A DNA stretch of 64,000 nucleotides, taken from Paraburkholderia sp. Tr-20389 (GTDB taxonomy: Bacteria; Pseudomonadota; Gammaproteobacteria; Burkholderiales; Burkholderiaceae). A program made the position numbers and the translations under genes. Under the pieces are notes generated by a model. The model was not told the DNA's origin. It was given only the letters and a program-made list of their open reading frames with translations, and searched no databases. Location: positions 1 to 64,000 of the forward strand of contig NZ_JAAGPD010000007.1 of NCBI RefSeq assembly GCF_017104565.1, read 5' to 3'. Below, in pieces: positions 1 through 7,754 of the stretch (the stretch's first letter is position 1; each line of letters begins with the position of its first letter).

Positions 1-48
1 GCGGCGCCGACGCCCGCGCCCGCAGCGGCGCCGACGCCCGCGCCGCAA
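1..48 (+). repeat. 24-bp tandem duplication encoding Ala/Pro linker
   Basis: Two adjacent 24-bp units, differing only in the last few bases, encode APTPAP-type residues. Ala/Pro linkers between lipoyl and catalytic domains are flexible swinging arms and often vary in repeat number between strains. Because the window starts here, further copies may lie upstream. Confidence 0.8.
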
Positions 49-1482
49 GCCGGCAGCTATTCGGGTTCCGCCGACGTCGAATGCGACATGCTCGTGCTCG
101 GCGCCGGTCCCGGCGGCTACTCGGCGGCGTTCCGCTCGGCCGACCTCGGCATGAAGACGGTGCTGGTCGAACGTTATTCGACGCTCGGCGGCGTGTGTCT
201 GAACGTCGGCTGCATTCCGTCGAAGGCGCTGCTGCACACGGCGCTCGTGATCGACGAAGCGGCCGCGCTCGGCTCGCACGGCATCTCGTTCGGCAAGCCG
301 CAGATCGATCTCGACAAGCTGCGCGACTTCAAGTCGGGCGTCGTCAAGAAGCTGACGGGCGGTCTCGCCGGCATGGCGAAGGCGCGCAAGGTCGAAGTCG
401 TGACGGGTGTCGGCGCGTTCGTCGATCCGTATCACATGGAAGTGCAGGGCGAAAACGGCAAGAAGGTCGTCAAGTTCAAGCAGGCGATCATCGCTGCGGG
501 CTCGCAGGCCGTGAAGCTGCCGTTCATTCCGGAAGATCCGCGCGTCGTCGATTCGACGGGTGCGCTCGAGTTGCGCCAGATTCCAAAGCGCATGCTCGTG
601 ATCGGCGGCGGCATCATCGGCCTCGAAATGGCGACGGTGTACGCGACGCTGGGCGCGGAGATCGACGTCGTCGAAATGCTCGACGGTCTGATGATGGGCG
701 CGGACCGCGATCTCGTGAAGGTCTGGGAGAAGTTCAACAGCAAGCGTTTTGGCAACGTGATGCTGAAGACCAAGACCACCGGCGCGGAAGCGAAGCCGGA
801 CGGCATCTATGTGACGTTCGAAGGCGAGAAGGCGCCCGCCGAGCCGCAACGCTACGATCTCGTGCTGGTCGCCGTGGGCCGCAGCCCGAACGGCAAGAAG
901 ATCGGCGCGGACAAGGCAGGCGTGGCTGTGACGGATCGCGGTTTCATCGACGTCGACAAGCAGATGCGCACCAACGTGCCGCACATCTTCGCGATCGGCG
1001 ATGTCGTCGGCCAGCCGATGCTTGCGCACAAGGCCGTGCACGAAGGCCACGTCGCGGCGGAAGCGGCGCATGGCGAGAAGGCGTACTTCGACGCGATGCA
1101 GATTCCGTCGGTGGCTTACACCGATCCGGAAGTGGCATGGGCGGGCAAGACGGAAGACCAGTGCAAGGCCGAAGGCATCAAGTACGGCAAGGCGGTGTTC
1201 CCGTGGGCCGCGTCCGGCCGCGCGATCGCCAATGGCCGCGACGAAGGCTTCACGAAGCTGATCTTCGACGAGGAGACGCATCGCGTGATCGGCGGCGGCA
1301 TCGTCGGCCTGAATGCGGGCGACCTGATCAGCGAAGTGTGCCTCGCGGTCGAGATGGGCGCGGATGCGACGGATATCGGCAAGACGATCCATCCGCACCC
1401 GACGCTCGGCGAATCGATCGGCATGGCCGCCGAGTTGTATGAAGGCGTCTGCACGGATCTGCCGCCGCAGAAGAAGAAGTAA
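1..1482 (+). CDS. lpdA: Dihydrolipoyl dehydrogenase (E3), 5'-truncated by window edge
   Basis: E3 flavoprotein that reoxidises dihydrolipoamide with NAD+ in the pyruvate dehydrogenase complex. The reading frame is open from base 1, so the true start lies outside. The first ~25 visible codons are an Ala/Pro-rich linker built from a 24-bp tandem duplication, as found between an N-terminal lipoyl domain and the E3 core in Burkholderiaceae and Neisseria; that fused lipoyl domain is therefore inferred, not seen. The FAD motif GAGPGG is at visible residues 34-39, the redox disulfide is C66/C71 in GGVCLNVGCIPSK, the NAD-binding GGGIIG motif is mid-protein, and the C-terminal HPHPTLGE carries the catalytic histidine near residues 464-466. 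Visible length is 493 aa. A strong terminator follows. Confidence 0.97.
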   Translation, partial: AAPTPAPAAAPTPAPQAGSYSGSADVECDMLVLGAGPGGYSAAFRSADLGMKTVLVERYSTLGGVCLNVGCIPSKALLHTALVIDEAAALGSHGISFGKPQIDLDKLRDFKSGVVKKLTGGLAGMAKARKVEVVTGVGAFVDPYHMEVQGENGKKVVKFKQAIIAAGSQAVKLPFIPEDPRVVDSTGALELRQIPKRMLVIGGGIIGLEMATVYATLGAEIDVVEMLDGLMMGADRDLVKVWEKFNSKRFGNVMLKTKTTGAEAKPDGIYVTFEGEKAPAEPQRYDLVLVAVGRSPNGKKIGADKAGVAVTDRGFIDVDKQMRTNVPHIFAIGDVVGQPMLAHKAVHEGHVAAEAAHGEKAYFDAMQIPSVAYTDPEVAWAGKTEDQCKAEGIKYGKAVFPWAASGRAIANGRDEGFTKLIFDEETHRVIGGGIVGLNAGDLISEVCLAVEMGADATDIGKTIHPHPTLGESIGMAAELYEGVCTDLPPQKKK

Positions 1483-1528
1483 AGCGCGACCGGCGTGGGC
1501 TCACGCCGGTTTCGTTCAGCGCATGTGC

Positions 1529-1566
1529 AAACGGCGCGTCCTTCGAAAGAAGGGCGCGCCGTTTTT
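1529..1566 (+). terminator. Intrinsic terminator of lpdA
   Basis: A 14-bp stem (AACGGCGCGTCCTT against AAGGGCGCGCCGTT, one G-T pair) with a short loop is followed by a run of five T. It lies 46 bp after the lpdA stop and should end the pyruvate dehydrogenase transcript. Confidence 0.85.
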
Positions 1567-1626
1567 CATGTGCGTCGTTGCGGCCGGTCCAAGCCGGTGA
1601 ACAGGCATCGATGCAAAGCGAGCAGG

Positions 1627-1652
1627 CAAAAAAATCCCGGCCTGAGCCGGGG
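1627..1652 (-). terminator. Intrinsic terminator of the phasin gene
   Basis: On the minus strand a 6-bp GC stem (CCCGGC/GCCGGG, loop CTGA on the plus strand) is followed by a run of T (1627-1635). It lies about 190 bp downstream of the phasin stop codon. Confidence 0.75.
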
Positions 1653-1844
1653 AAACGATACGCTGTTTAACGTATCGGAGCGTCTGGCCGCCTGGTCGCC
1701 GAAGTCTCGACCACGCGGCGCTGTTCAGTACCGCCAGTCACTTCGACAGTGCATCTCGCGGCTGCGCGCCGATGGATGATGGGGCATCCGTCAACGCGCA
1801 GGTGAAGCCCGATCCGTTGAATCCGTTACGTTTTCAGTGCGTTC

Positions 1845-2429
1845 TTAGACAGCAGCCTTCTTGGCCGACGCTGCCGTACGCGAAGCTTGAGCAGCAGCTT
1901 GCGAAGCGGCCTTCGATGCAGCCGTTGCAGCCGCGTTGAAGTTGCTTTCAGCGATTTCGACGGCTTGCTTCGTTGCCTTGTGAACCGTTTCGTACGTCGT
2001 GTTCGCAGCCGTGATGGCCGACTTGATCACGGCGACAGCCGTTTCCGAACCAGCCGGTGCGTTCTTCGCGACGTTCTCGACGAGCGCCTGCACCTTCTTG
2101 TTCTGCTCTTCGTATTGAGCTTCAGCGACGCGGGCGAATTCAGCTTGCGTTGCCGATGCGATTTCGTACAGGTGACGGCCATACGACAGAACCTTTTCTG
2201 CCACCGGTTGCGTCAGGCCTGCTTGCAGTGCGAGCAGTTCTTGCGCGTCCTTCACCGACAGCGCGCGTTGTGCGTTTTCCTGGCTTTCAGCGATCGTCGA
2301 CTTGACGACTTGCAGATTCAGCTCGACCAGCTTTTCGACGCCTTCGAATGCCTTCGAGGTCAGGCCGAACAGCGTTTCGAGATTGGCCTTTTGTGCTGCG
2401 GCGAATTGCTCAGGGGTCAGCAGAGTCAT
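1845..2429 (-). CDS. phaP: Phasin family protein (PHB granule-associated)
   Basis: A 194-aa protein beginning [20 protein letters not shown], the typical N-terminus of the TIGR01841 phasin family, followed by amphipathic helices rich in Ala, Glu and Lys and an Ala/Lys-rich tail. Phasins coat polyhydroxybutyrate granules and control their size and number. The start is supported by AGGAG about 7 bases upstream. The gene is monocistronic, with its own promoter (2542-2569) and terminator (1627-1652), and its promoter carries two PhaR-like sites, consistent with derepression when PHB accumulates. Family assignment is firm; which of the several phasins usual in this group it is cannot be told. Confidence 0.93.
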   Translation of the reverse strand: MTLLTPEQFAAAQKANLETLFGLTSKAFEGVEKLVELNLQVVKSTIAESQENAQRALSVKDAQELLALQAGLTQPVAEKVLSYGRHLYEIASATQAEFARVAEAQYEEQNKKVQALVENVAKNAPAGSETAVAVIKSAITAANTTYETVHKATKQAVEIAESNFNAAATAASKAASQAAAQASRTAASAKKAAV

Positions 2430-2517
2430 GTTTACGCTCCTGGAGTACCGGCTCGTCTATCGCGAACCGGGTTGGGTTAACTGCAGAACTTGAATTGGAA
2501 TCGCTGGTCCGCAGTCA

Positions 2518-2533
2518 TTGTGCGTCGCAGCAA
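2518..2533. promoter_or_regulatory. PhaR-like operator overlapping the phasin transcription start
   Basis: TGCGTCGCAGCA (2521-2532) fits the PhaR consensus as I recall it, TGCRNYGCASMA, at every position. It sits just downstream of the predicted transcription start of the phasin promoter, where a bound repressor would block initiation. Assignment to PhaR is inferred from motif and gene function; the phaR gene is not in the window. Confidence 0.5.
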
Positions 2534-2541
2534 TGGTTCCC

Positions 2542-2569
2542 ATTTTAGGACGGCTCCGATAGATGTCAA
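2542..2569 (-). promoter_or_regulatory. Sigma-70 promoter of the phasin gene
   Basis: Read on the minus strand: a perfect -35 TTGACA (2564-2569), a 16-bp spacer and -10 TAAAAT (2542-2547). The predicted start of transcription near 2535 gives a leader of about 106 bases before the phasin ATG at 2429. The seen sequence is close to consensus; activity is inferred. Confidence 0.7.
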
Positions 2570-2577
2570 GCACTTTT

Positions 2578-2592
2578 TTGTGCAACGCACAA
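2578..2592. promoter_or_regulatory. Second PhaR-like operator, perfect 6-3-6 palindrome
   Basis: TTGTGC-AAC-GCACAA is a perfect inverted repeat containing TGCAACGCACAA (2581-2592), again an exact match to the recalled PhaR consensus. It lies just upstream of the -35 box, about 60 bp from the first site, so the two sites bracket the promoter. Confidence 0.5.
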
Positions 2593-3137
2593 CGCATAAA
2601 AATTACTAATAAAACAATACGTTATGTAGCGTTTATGACAATGTGGTGAAGCGCGTGCACATTAGGGTTTGCACCGATGTGGTGCTATGAAAAACGTGGT
2701 CTCCCAAGCCCTGTCAGGCTTGCGCGCATTCCGACGGCGCGATACTGGATGAAAAGGTAAAATTCCCGAGTAAACCGAAAACCGTAGCGGAACGTTAAAT
2801 CTTCATCCCGGTCGAATGCGCGTCGTGCTGCTTCGCAGTAGTCGCTTAACAGTCGATCGGTTCGCGGCGTCCTGCGGGCGTGCGTCGGTGCAGCAGGAAG
2901 CCGTGTTCCGGAACGCTTGCGGTGGGTTCGCATCGCCACCGTACGCAACCGTACTTCCCCCGATCAAGTTTGTGTCGAATATGCCGATATGCTGAACGAG
3001 TGAGAGCTTTCAGCGCTATGGGCGGTGGCGACTTGGCGGCACGTCATTGGCATTTTCGATGGTGTACCCGCAACCTATTGCCTTTCTTCAATCGGGGCTG
3101 ACAACTCGGTTTAAGGACTGTCGATAAGTGCTTAATA

Positions 3138-3166
3138 TTGCTAATTTTTAACTGTTTTACTACACT
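3138..3166 (+). promoter_or_regulatory. Candidate sigma-70 promoter of the DD-endopeptidase gene
   Basis: TTGCTA (3138-3143), a 17-bp spacer and TACACT (3161-3166) lie in an AT-rich stretch and would start transcription near 3173, 30 bases before the ATG at 3203. Confidence 0.5.
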
Positions 3167-3202
3167 GGCGGAAACTCTCTCGCCGCTCCAACCAGAACAC
3201 CA

Positions 3203-4366
3203 ATGAAAACCGACATGTTTTCGTCACTGAAAGTGATGCACGGCGCGGCGCTCAGCACCGCTCTGTCGGTGGCTGCCTCGGTGGTCATCGCAGCGGCTTT
3301 TGCCGCGCCGGTGGACGCCTTCGCCGCGTCCGCCACGGCCCCCGCCAAGTCCGCGAAAGCCGGCAAGAAGTCGTCGAAGAAGGCGGCTGCCGAGAAAGTC
3401 TCCAGCCAGCCGTCGAAGGCCGTGAAAGCGGCCGCGAAGGAAGACGACGAGCCGCGCACCGTTTCGAAGAAGCGCCGCGTGTCGTACACCTCGAATGGCC
3501 GCCATCATTCGGTGGTGCGCCGCGTCGCGTTCGAACCGCGTCAACCGTCCGTCGGCACGGCGTTCGGCCTGCACGAAACGCCTGACGCGCTGATGCTCCG
3601 TTCGAGCGTCGCTTACGTGGTCGACCAGAACACGTCGGAGTCGCTGTTCGACAAGAACTCGCGCGCCGTCGTGCCGATCGCGTCGATCACCAAGCTGATG
3701 ACGGCGATGGTCGTGCTCGATTCGAAGGAAGCCATGACGGAGCAGATCGAAGTCACGGACGAAGACCGCGACTACGAGAAGAATACGGGCTCGCGTCTGT
3801 CCGTCGGCTCGGTGCTCTCGCGTGAAGATATGCTGCACATCGCGCTGATGGCGTCGGAAAATCGCGCGGCGGCGGCGCTGTCGCGCTACTTCCCGGGCGG
3901 CCGTCCTGCTTTCATGGCAGCGATGAACGCGAAGGCAAAGTCGCTCGGCATGACCGACACGCACTTCGAAAACCCGACGGGTCTGACGAGCCAGAACGTG
4001 TCGAGCGCACGCGACCTGGTGAAGATGGTCAACGCGGCGTATCAGTACCCGCTGATCCGCAAGTTCTCGACCGATCGCAGCTACGAGGTGTACACAGGCA
4101 AGCGCTCGATCGCGTACAACAGCACGAACGCGCTGGTGCGCAATCCGTCGTGGGACATCGGTCTGCAGAAGACGGGCTTCATCAACGAAGCAGGCGAGTG
4201 CCTCGTGATGCAGGCGACGATCCACGATCGTCCGATGATCATGGTGCTGCTTGATTCGTCGGGCAAGTACTCGCGTTTCGCCGATGCGCAGCGTCTGCGC
4301 ACGTGGCTCGACAACGGCGGCGAACAGCGCATCACGAGCGCGGACGCCAACGGCCCCGGAACCTGA
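3203..4366 (+). CDS. pbpG: Serine-type D-Ala-D-Ala endopeptidase (PBP7/8-like, peptidase S11)
   Basis: A 387-aa periplasmic low-molecular-weight penicillin-binding protein that cleaves peptide cross-links in peptidoglycan. A hydrophobic signal segment spans about residues 12-40, followed by a Lys/Ala-rich linker to about residue 110. The S11 catalytic motifs are all present: S161-x-x-K164 (SITK), S218-E-N220 and K323-T-G325. The family core is ~290 aa; the basic linker makes this one longer, as in other Burkholderiaceae. No clear Shine-Dalgarno precedes the ATG; an in-frame ATG at 3215 is an alternative start. The gene stands alone between its promoter and a bidirectional terminator. Confidence 0.9.
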   Translation: MKTDMFSSLKVMHGAALSTALSVAASVVIAAAFAAPVDAFAASATAPAKSAKAGKKSSKKAAAEKVSSQPSKAVKAAAKEDDEPRTVSKKRRVSYTSNGRHHSVVRRVAFEPRQPSVGTAFGLHETPDALMLRSSVAYVVDQNTSESLFDKNSRAVVPIASITKLMTAMVVLDSKEAMTEQIEVTDEDRDYEKNTGSRLSVGSVLSREDMLHIALMASENRAAAALSRYFPGGRPAFMAAMNAKAKSLGMTDTHFENPTGLTSQNVSSARDLVKMVNAAYQYPLIRKFSTDRSYEVYTGKRSIAYNSTNALVRNPSWDIGLQKTGFINEAGECLVMQATIHDRPMIMVLLDSSGKYSRFADAQRLRTWLDNGGEQRITSADANGPGT

Positions 4367-4390
4367 GTTGCAACGCGTTACATGACGCAA

Positions 4391-4424
4391 AAAGAGAAGC
4401 CCCGCATTGCGGGGCTTTTCTTTT
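4391..4424. terminator. Bidirectional terminator between pbpG and the IclR gene
   Basis: A 9-bp stem, AAGCCCCGC / GCGGGGCTT with a 3-base loop, has T-runs on its right for the plus strand and A-runs on its left that serve the minus strand. It separates two convergent genes. Confidence 0.85.
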
Positions 4425-4445
4425 GTGACGTGGCTTACTGGCGCA

Positions 4446-5252
4446 TCAAATAGCATGCGCCGAAGCGCTCATGGGTTGGGCTTGCGGGTGATAGCCGAGC
4501 GATTCGGAAATGACGAGGGCCGTCTTGCTCAACTGGCCGAGCCACGAATCCTGCAGACGGTCGGCGGGCGCCGACAGCGACAGGCCCGCGACCAGCTTGC
4601 CGGTATCGTCGTAAATGCCGGCGGCGATACAGCGCACCCCGAGTTCCAGTTCCTCGTTGTCGCGGGCACAAGCCTGCTGGCGCACATGCGACAACTCGCG
4701 TTCGAGCTTGCCGAGGTCGGTGATGCTGTTCTGCGTGTGTCCCGACAGGCCCGTGCGCGTCGCGTAGGCGCGCACGCGGGTCGACTCGTCGGCGGCGAGG
4801 AAGAGCTTGCCGACCGAAGTGAGGTGTAGCGGCGCCCGGCCGCCGATCGCGCGCACGACCTGCATGCCCGAGCGTTCGGAATAGGCGCGTTCGATATAGA
4901 CGATCTCGTCGCCCTGGCGCACCGACAGGTTCACTGTCTGGCCCGTGAGCCGGTGCAGCTCGCGCATCGGCATCAGCGCCGCGTCGCGCACCGACAGACG
5001 CGCCTTCACGAGATTGCCGAGTTCCAGCAGCCGCATTCCGAGACGATAGGTGCCGGGGTCCGAGCGGTCCACCAGCCGGCAGGTCACCATGTCGTTCAGG
5101 ATGCGGTGAGCCGTCGACGGATGCAGGTCGGTGCGTTGCGCGAGTTCCTTCAGGCTGACCGGGTCGCTATGTGCGGCAAGGGCGTCCAGCAGCCGCATCA
5201 TGCGCTCGATCACCTGGATCGATGTTTTGGGGTCCGGGTTCGTGTCGCTCAT
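4446..5252 (-). CDS. IclR-family transcriptional regulator (probable lut regulator)
   Basis: A 268-aa protein starting MSDTNPDPKTSIQVIERMM, with an N-terminal winged helix-turn-helix (about residues 10-75; SLKELAQRTDLHPSTAHRIL is the recognition region) and a C-terminal IclR effector-binding domain (about 90-255). The frame stays open 37 codons further upstream, but those codons lie over the intergenic region and lack a ribosome site, so the start at 5252 is preferred. It is transcribed divergently from lutA-lutB, which suggests it controls that operon in response to lactate or a related 2-hydroxy acid. That role is inferred from position only. Confidence 0.88.
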   Translation of the reverse strand: MSDTNPDPKTSIQVIERMMRLLDALAAHSDPVSLKELAQRTDLHPSTAHRILNDMVTCRLVDRSDPGTYRLGMRLLELGNLVKARLSVRDAALMPMRELHRLTGQTVNLSVRQGDEIVYIERAYSERSGMQVVRAIGGRAPLHLTSVGKLFLAADESTRVRAYATRTGLSGHTQNSITDLGKLERELSHVRQQACARDNEELELGVRCIAAGIYDDTGKLVAGLSLSAPADRLQDSWLGQLSKTALVISESLGYHPQAQPMSASAHAI

Positions 5253-5324
5253 AAGACTAAACGGTTGACGCGTCAAACAGCGGAAAACCGATTGTATCTC
5301 GTATTGTGAAAAAAGCGAACGCCG

Positions 5325-5342
5325 TTGGAATTGATCCTCCAA
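5325..5342. promoter_or_regulatory. Possible IclR operator in the IclR-lutA intergenic region
   Basis: TTGGA and TCCAA form a 5-bp inverted repeat around an 8-base centre. Its TGGA..TCCA layout resembles operators of the IclR family. It lies between the divergent regulator and lutA. Support is only the weak palindrome and its location. Confidence 0.3.
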
Positions 5343-5441
5343 TCTCAATATCTGGCGGTTCATTGCGCATCGGGGCCGCTACGCGTTGGTATTGCGCGCC
5401 AAACAGCGGATAATCGGGGACGTTTCCCCGGAGGAGCACAC

Positions 5442-6164
5442 ATGCGAGTCGGTTTATTCGTCACCTGCCTGATCGATCTGATGCGCCCCGAAATCGGCTT
5501 TTCGGCGATCAAGCTGATCGAACGTGCGGGCTTCGAGGTGTTCGTGCCGCCCGCGCAGACCTGCTGCGGACAGCCGGCCTACAACTCCGGCGACAGGCGT
5601 ATCGCGCGCGATCTCGCCGAAAAGACGCTGCGCGAATTCGAGCAGTACGACTACGTGGTCGTTCCGTCGGGGTCGTGCGGCGGCATGATCCGCACGCACT
5701 ACGGCGATCTGTTCGCGGACGATCCCGAGCTGATGGGCCGCTTCGCACGTCTGCGTCCCAAGGTCTACGAGCTGACCGATTTCCTTGCCAACGTCGCGAA
5801 GATCGAGCTGACGCCGGGCGAATTCCAGGGACCGGTGACGTATCACGATTCCTGCTCGGGGCTGCGCGAACTGGGCGTCAAGCAGCAGCCGCGCGCGTTG
5901 CTCGCGCAGGCGGGTGTCGCCGTGACCGAGATGAAGGACTGCGAGCACTGCTGCGGCTTCGGCGGCACGTTTGCGCTGAAGTTCGGCGATATTTCGACGG
6001 CCATCGTCGACGAGAAGTGCGCGAATATTCAGGCGAGCGGCACGCAAGCGGTCGTGCTGGGCGATCTCGGCTGCATGCTGAATATAGAAGGGCGCCTGCG
6101 GCGCACGGGCGATACGACCACACGCGTGCTGCACATCGCGCAGGTGCTCGCCGGCGACGCGTAA
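5442..6164 (+). CDS. lutA: Lactate utilization protein A, (Fe-S)-binding CCG-domain protein
   Basis: A 240-aa cytoplasmic subunit of the LutABC-type L-lactate oxidation system, built of two cysteine-rich CCG domains. The motifs are C41-C42-G (TCCGQPAYN) and C170-C171-G (HCCGFGGTF), which bind Fe-S clusters and pass electrons during oxidation of lactate to pyruvate. The start at 5442 is fixed by GGAGGA (5430-5435) 6 bases upstream; an open extension further 5' is not expected to be translated. It is followed after 57 bases by lutB. The glcF/GlpC-like C-terminal subunits are alternative relatives, but length and partner favour LutA. Confidence 0.9.
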   Translation: MRVGLFVTCLIDLMRPEIGFSAIKLIERAGFEVFVPPAQTCCGQPAYNSGDRRIARDLAEKTLREFEQYDYVVVPSGSCGGMIRTHYGDLFADDPELMGRFARLRPKVYELTDFLANVAKIELTPGEFQGPVTYHDSCSGLRELGVKQQPRALLAQAGVAVTEMKDCEHCCGFGGTFALKFGDISTAIVDEKCANIQASGTQAVVLGDLGCMLNIEGRLRRTGDTTTRVLHIAQVLAGDA

Positions 6165-6221
6165 ACCTCGCTTCGCACGCCAGGCAGTAGCGGATACCTA
6201 CAACCGATCCCCAAGGCCGTC

Positions 6222-7634
6222 ATGCAAGTCCAAACGATGCAGTTCAAGGCGCGCGCGGGCCAGAAACTCGCCGACCAGCGCCTTCAGCAGAATCTCACCA
6301 AGCTGTCGACGAAATTCGTGTCGGCGCGCGCGTCGGCAATGACCGCGATCGATTTCCAAGCCACGCGTGCGGCGCTGAAGGAGCGGCGTAACCGCGCGCT
6401 GGAGAATCTGGACGTGTGGCTCGAAACCTTCGAGCGCGAGGCGACGCGGCGCGGTGTCACTGTGCTGTTCGCGGAGACGACGCAGGACGCAGCGAAGCTG
6501 GTCGCCGACATCGCGCGCAAGCACGACGTGAAGAAGGTGATCAAGACGAAGTCGATGGTGTCCGAGGAAATGCGCCTGAACGAGGTGCTCGGACAGATGG
6601 GCGTGCAGTCGATCGAAACCGATCTCGGCGAATACATCCTGCAGATCAACGACAACGAGCCGCCGAGCCACATCATCGCGCCCGTCGTTCACAAGGACAA
6701 GGAAGAGATCGCGGATCTATTCGCGAAGACGCACCAGAAACCGCGTCTGACGGAAATTCCCGAGATGACGCGCGAAGCGCGCGAGATGCTGCGTCCGCAT
6801 TTCATGACGGCCGATATGGGCGTGACGGGCGGCAACTTCGTGATCGCGGAAACGGGCTCGGTTGCGCTCGTGACCAACGAGGGCAACGAAGGCATGTGCA
6901 CCGTGATGCCGCGCGTGCACGTCGCGGTGACGGGCATCGAGAAAGTGCTGCCGACGCTCGAAGATCTCGCGACGGCGATGCGCCTTTTGCCGCGCTCGGC
7001 GACGGGGCAGGACGTCTCGAACTATTTCTCGGTGCTGACGGGACCGCGCGGCGCGAACGATCAAGACGGACCGGAGCATATGTACGTGGTGCTCGTCGAC
7101 GGCGGGCGCACGGGGCTGATCGGCGGTGACTTTCAGGAGATGCTGCGCTGCATCCGCTGCGGCGCGTGCATGAACCATTGCCCGGTGTATCAGAAGGTCG
7201 GCGGACACACCTATGGCTGGGTGTATCCCGGGCCGATGGGTTCGGTGCTGACGCCGAGCTATGTCGGCATCGAGAAGGCGCTCGATCTGCCGCAGGCCGC
7301 GACGCTATGCGGCGAATGCAATAGCGTATGTCCCGTCGGCATCCCGCTGTCCGATCTGCTGCGCAAGCTGCGCGAGCGGCAGGTGGAGCGGCATCTGCGT
7401 CCGTGGCAGGAACGCTTCGGCCTGGCCGTCTGGGGCTATCTCGCGATGCATCCGGCGGCGTACGGATTTTTCACCAGGCTCGCGGTGCGCATTCTCGAAC
7501 GCATGGGTGGAAGCGGGAAGTCGATCGCGAAGCTGCCGTTGGGTGCGGGCTGGACGAATACGCGCGAGATGCCGGCGCCCGTCGGACGGACGTTCCGCGA
7601 ACTGTACGCCGCGAGCAAGACGCATATCGGATAA
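6222..7634 (+). CDS. lutB: Lactate utilization protein B, ferredoxin-type iron-sulfur protein
   Basis: A 470-aa protein, the usual length for LutB. The N-terminal two thirds are an LUD domain (DUF162), including the MGVTGGNFVIAETGS region; the C-terminal part has two 4Fe-4S motifs, C310-x2-C313-x2-C316-x3-C320 (CIRCGACMNHCP) and C363-x2-C366-x3-C370 (CGECNSVCP). With LutA it forms part of the L-lactate dehydrogenase complex. An ATG at 6237 is an alternative start; neither has a strong ribosome site. The operon ends here: the next element is a 17-bp hairpin, and no lutC is found, unlike the classical three-gene operon. Confidence 0.92.
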   Translation: MQVQTMQFKARAGQKLADQRLQQNLTKLSTKFVSARASAMTAIDFQATRAALKERRNRALENLDVWLETFEREATRRGVTVLFAETTQDAAKLVADIARKHDVKKVIKTKSMVSEEMRLNEVLGQMGVQSIETDLGEYILQINDNEPPSHIIAPVVHKDKEEIADLFAKTHQKPRLTEIPEMTREAREMLRPHFMTADMGVTGGNFVIAETGSVALVTNEGNEGMCTVMPRVHVAVTGIEKVLPTLEDLATAMRLLPRSATGQDVSNYFSVLTGPRGANDQDGPEHMYVVLVDGGRTGLIGGDFQEMLRCIRCGACMNHCPVYQKVGGHTYGWVYPGPMGSVLTPSYVGIEKALDLPQAATLCGECNSVCPVGIPLSDLLRKLRERQVERHLRPWQERFGLAVWGYLAMHPAAYGFFTRLAVRILERMGGSGKSIAKLPLGAGWTNTREMPAPVGRTFRELYAASKTHIG

Positions 7635-7666
7635 ACGTCTCCGCCCGTTGGAGGGCGCTGCCGAAA

Positions 7667-7706
7667 GCAAAGAGGCTGCATCGCGTGAGCGATGCAGCCT
7701 CTTTGC
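7667..7706. terminator. Long perfect hairpin between lutB and convergent lipoprotein gene
   Basis: A perfect 17-bp inverted repeat (GCAAAGAGGCTGCATCG and its complement) with a 6-base loop. It contains T/A tracts inside the stem ends (CTCTTTG) but no long T-run. It probably acts as a terminator for both convergent genes. Confidence 0.65.
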
Positions 7707-7754
7707 CTTCAGGATCGCCGCCGAAAGCATGGCGGCATCGTTCCGTCCTGGCGG

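Larger units (their letters stand above)
1483..1844. other. Intergenic region between convergent lpdA and phasin genes
   Basis: No gene is supported in these 362 bases. They hold the lpdA terminator (1529-1566), the minus-strand phasin terminator (1627-1652) and a further perfect 7-bp inverted repeat (CGATACG / CGTATCG, 1656-1677) with no T-run. Open frames crossing the region lack ribosome sites and family resemblance. Confidence 0.7.
2430..3202. other. 773-bp intergenic region, divergent promoters, no supported gene
   Basis: It separates the phasin gene (-) from the pbpG-type gene (+). The left part holds the phasin promoter and operators; 2593-2640 is strikingly AT-rich for this genome; the right end holds a plausible pbpG promoter (3138-3166). 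Two short open frames (2685-2948 minus, 2880-3101 plus) are Arg-rich, overlap antisense, lack convincing ribosome sites and resemble no family I know, so I do not call them. An sRNA cannot be excluded. Confidence 0.6.

Noticed and set aside
1656-1677. CGATACG/CGTATCG repeat as a regulatory operator
   Set aside because: It lies between convergent genes downstream of both stops, so a promoter role is unlikely; perhaps part of the 3' structure of the phasin mRNA.
2685-3101. Two short open frames in the phasin-pbpG gap
   Set aside because: Overlapping on opposite strands, Arg-rich, no ribosome sites and no recognisable domain.
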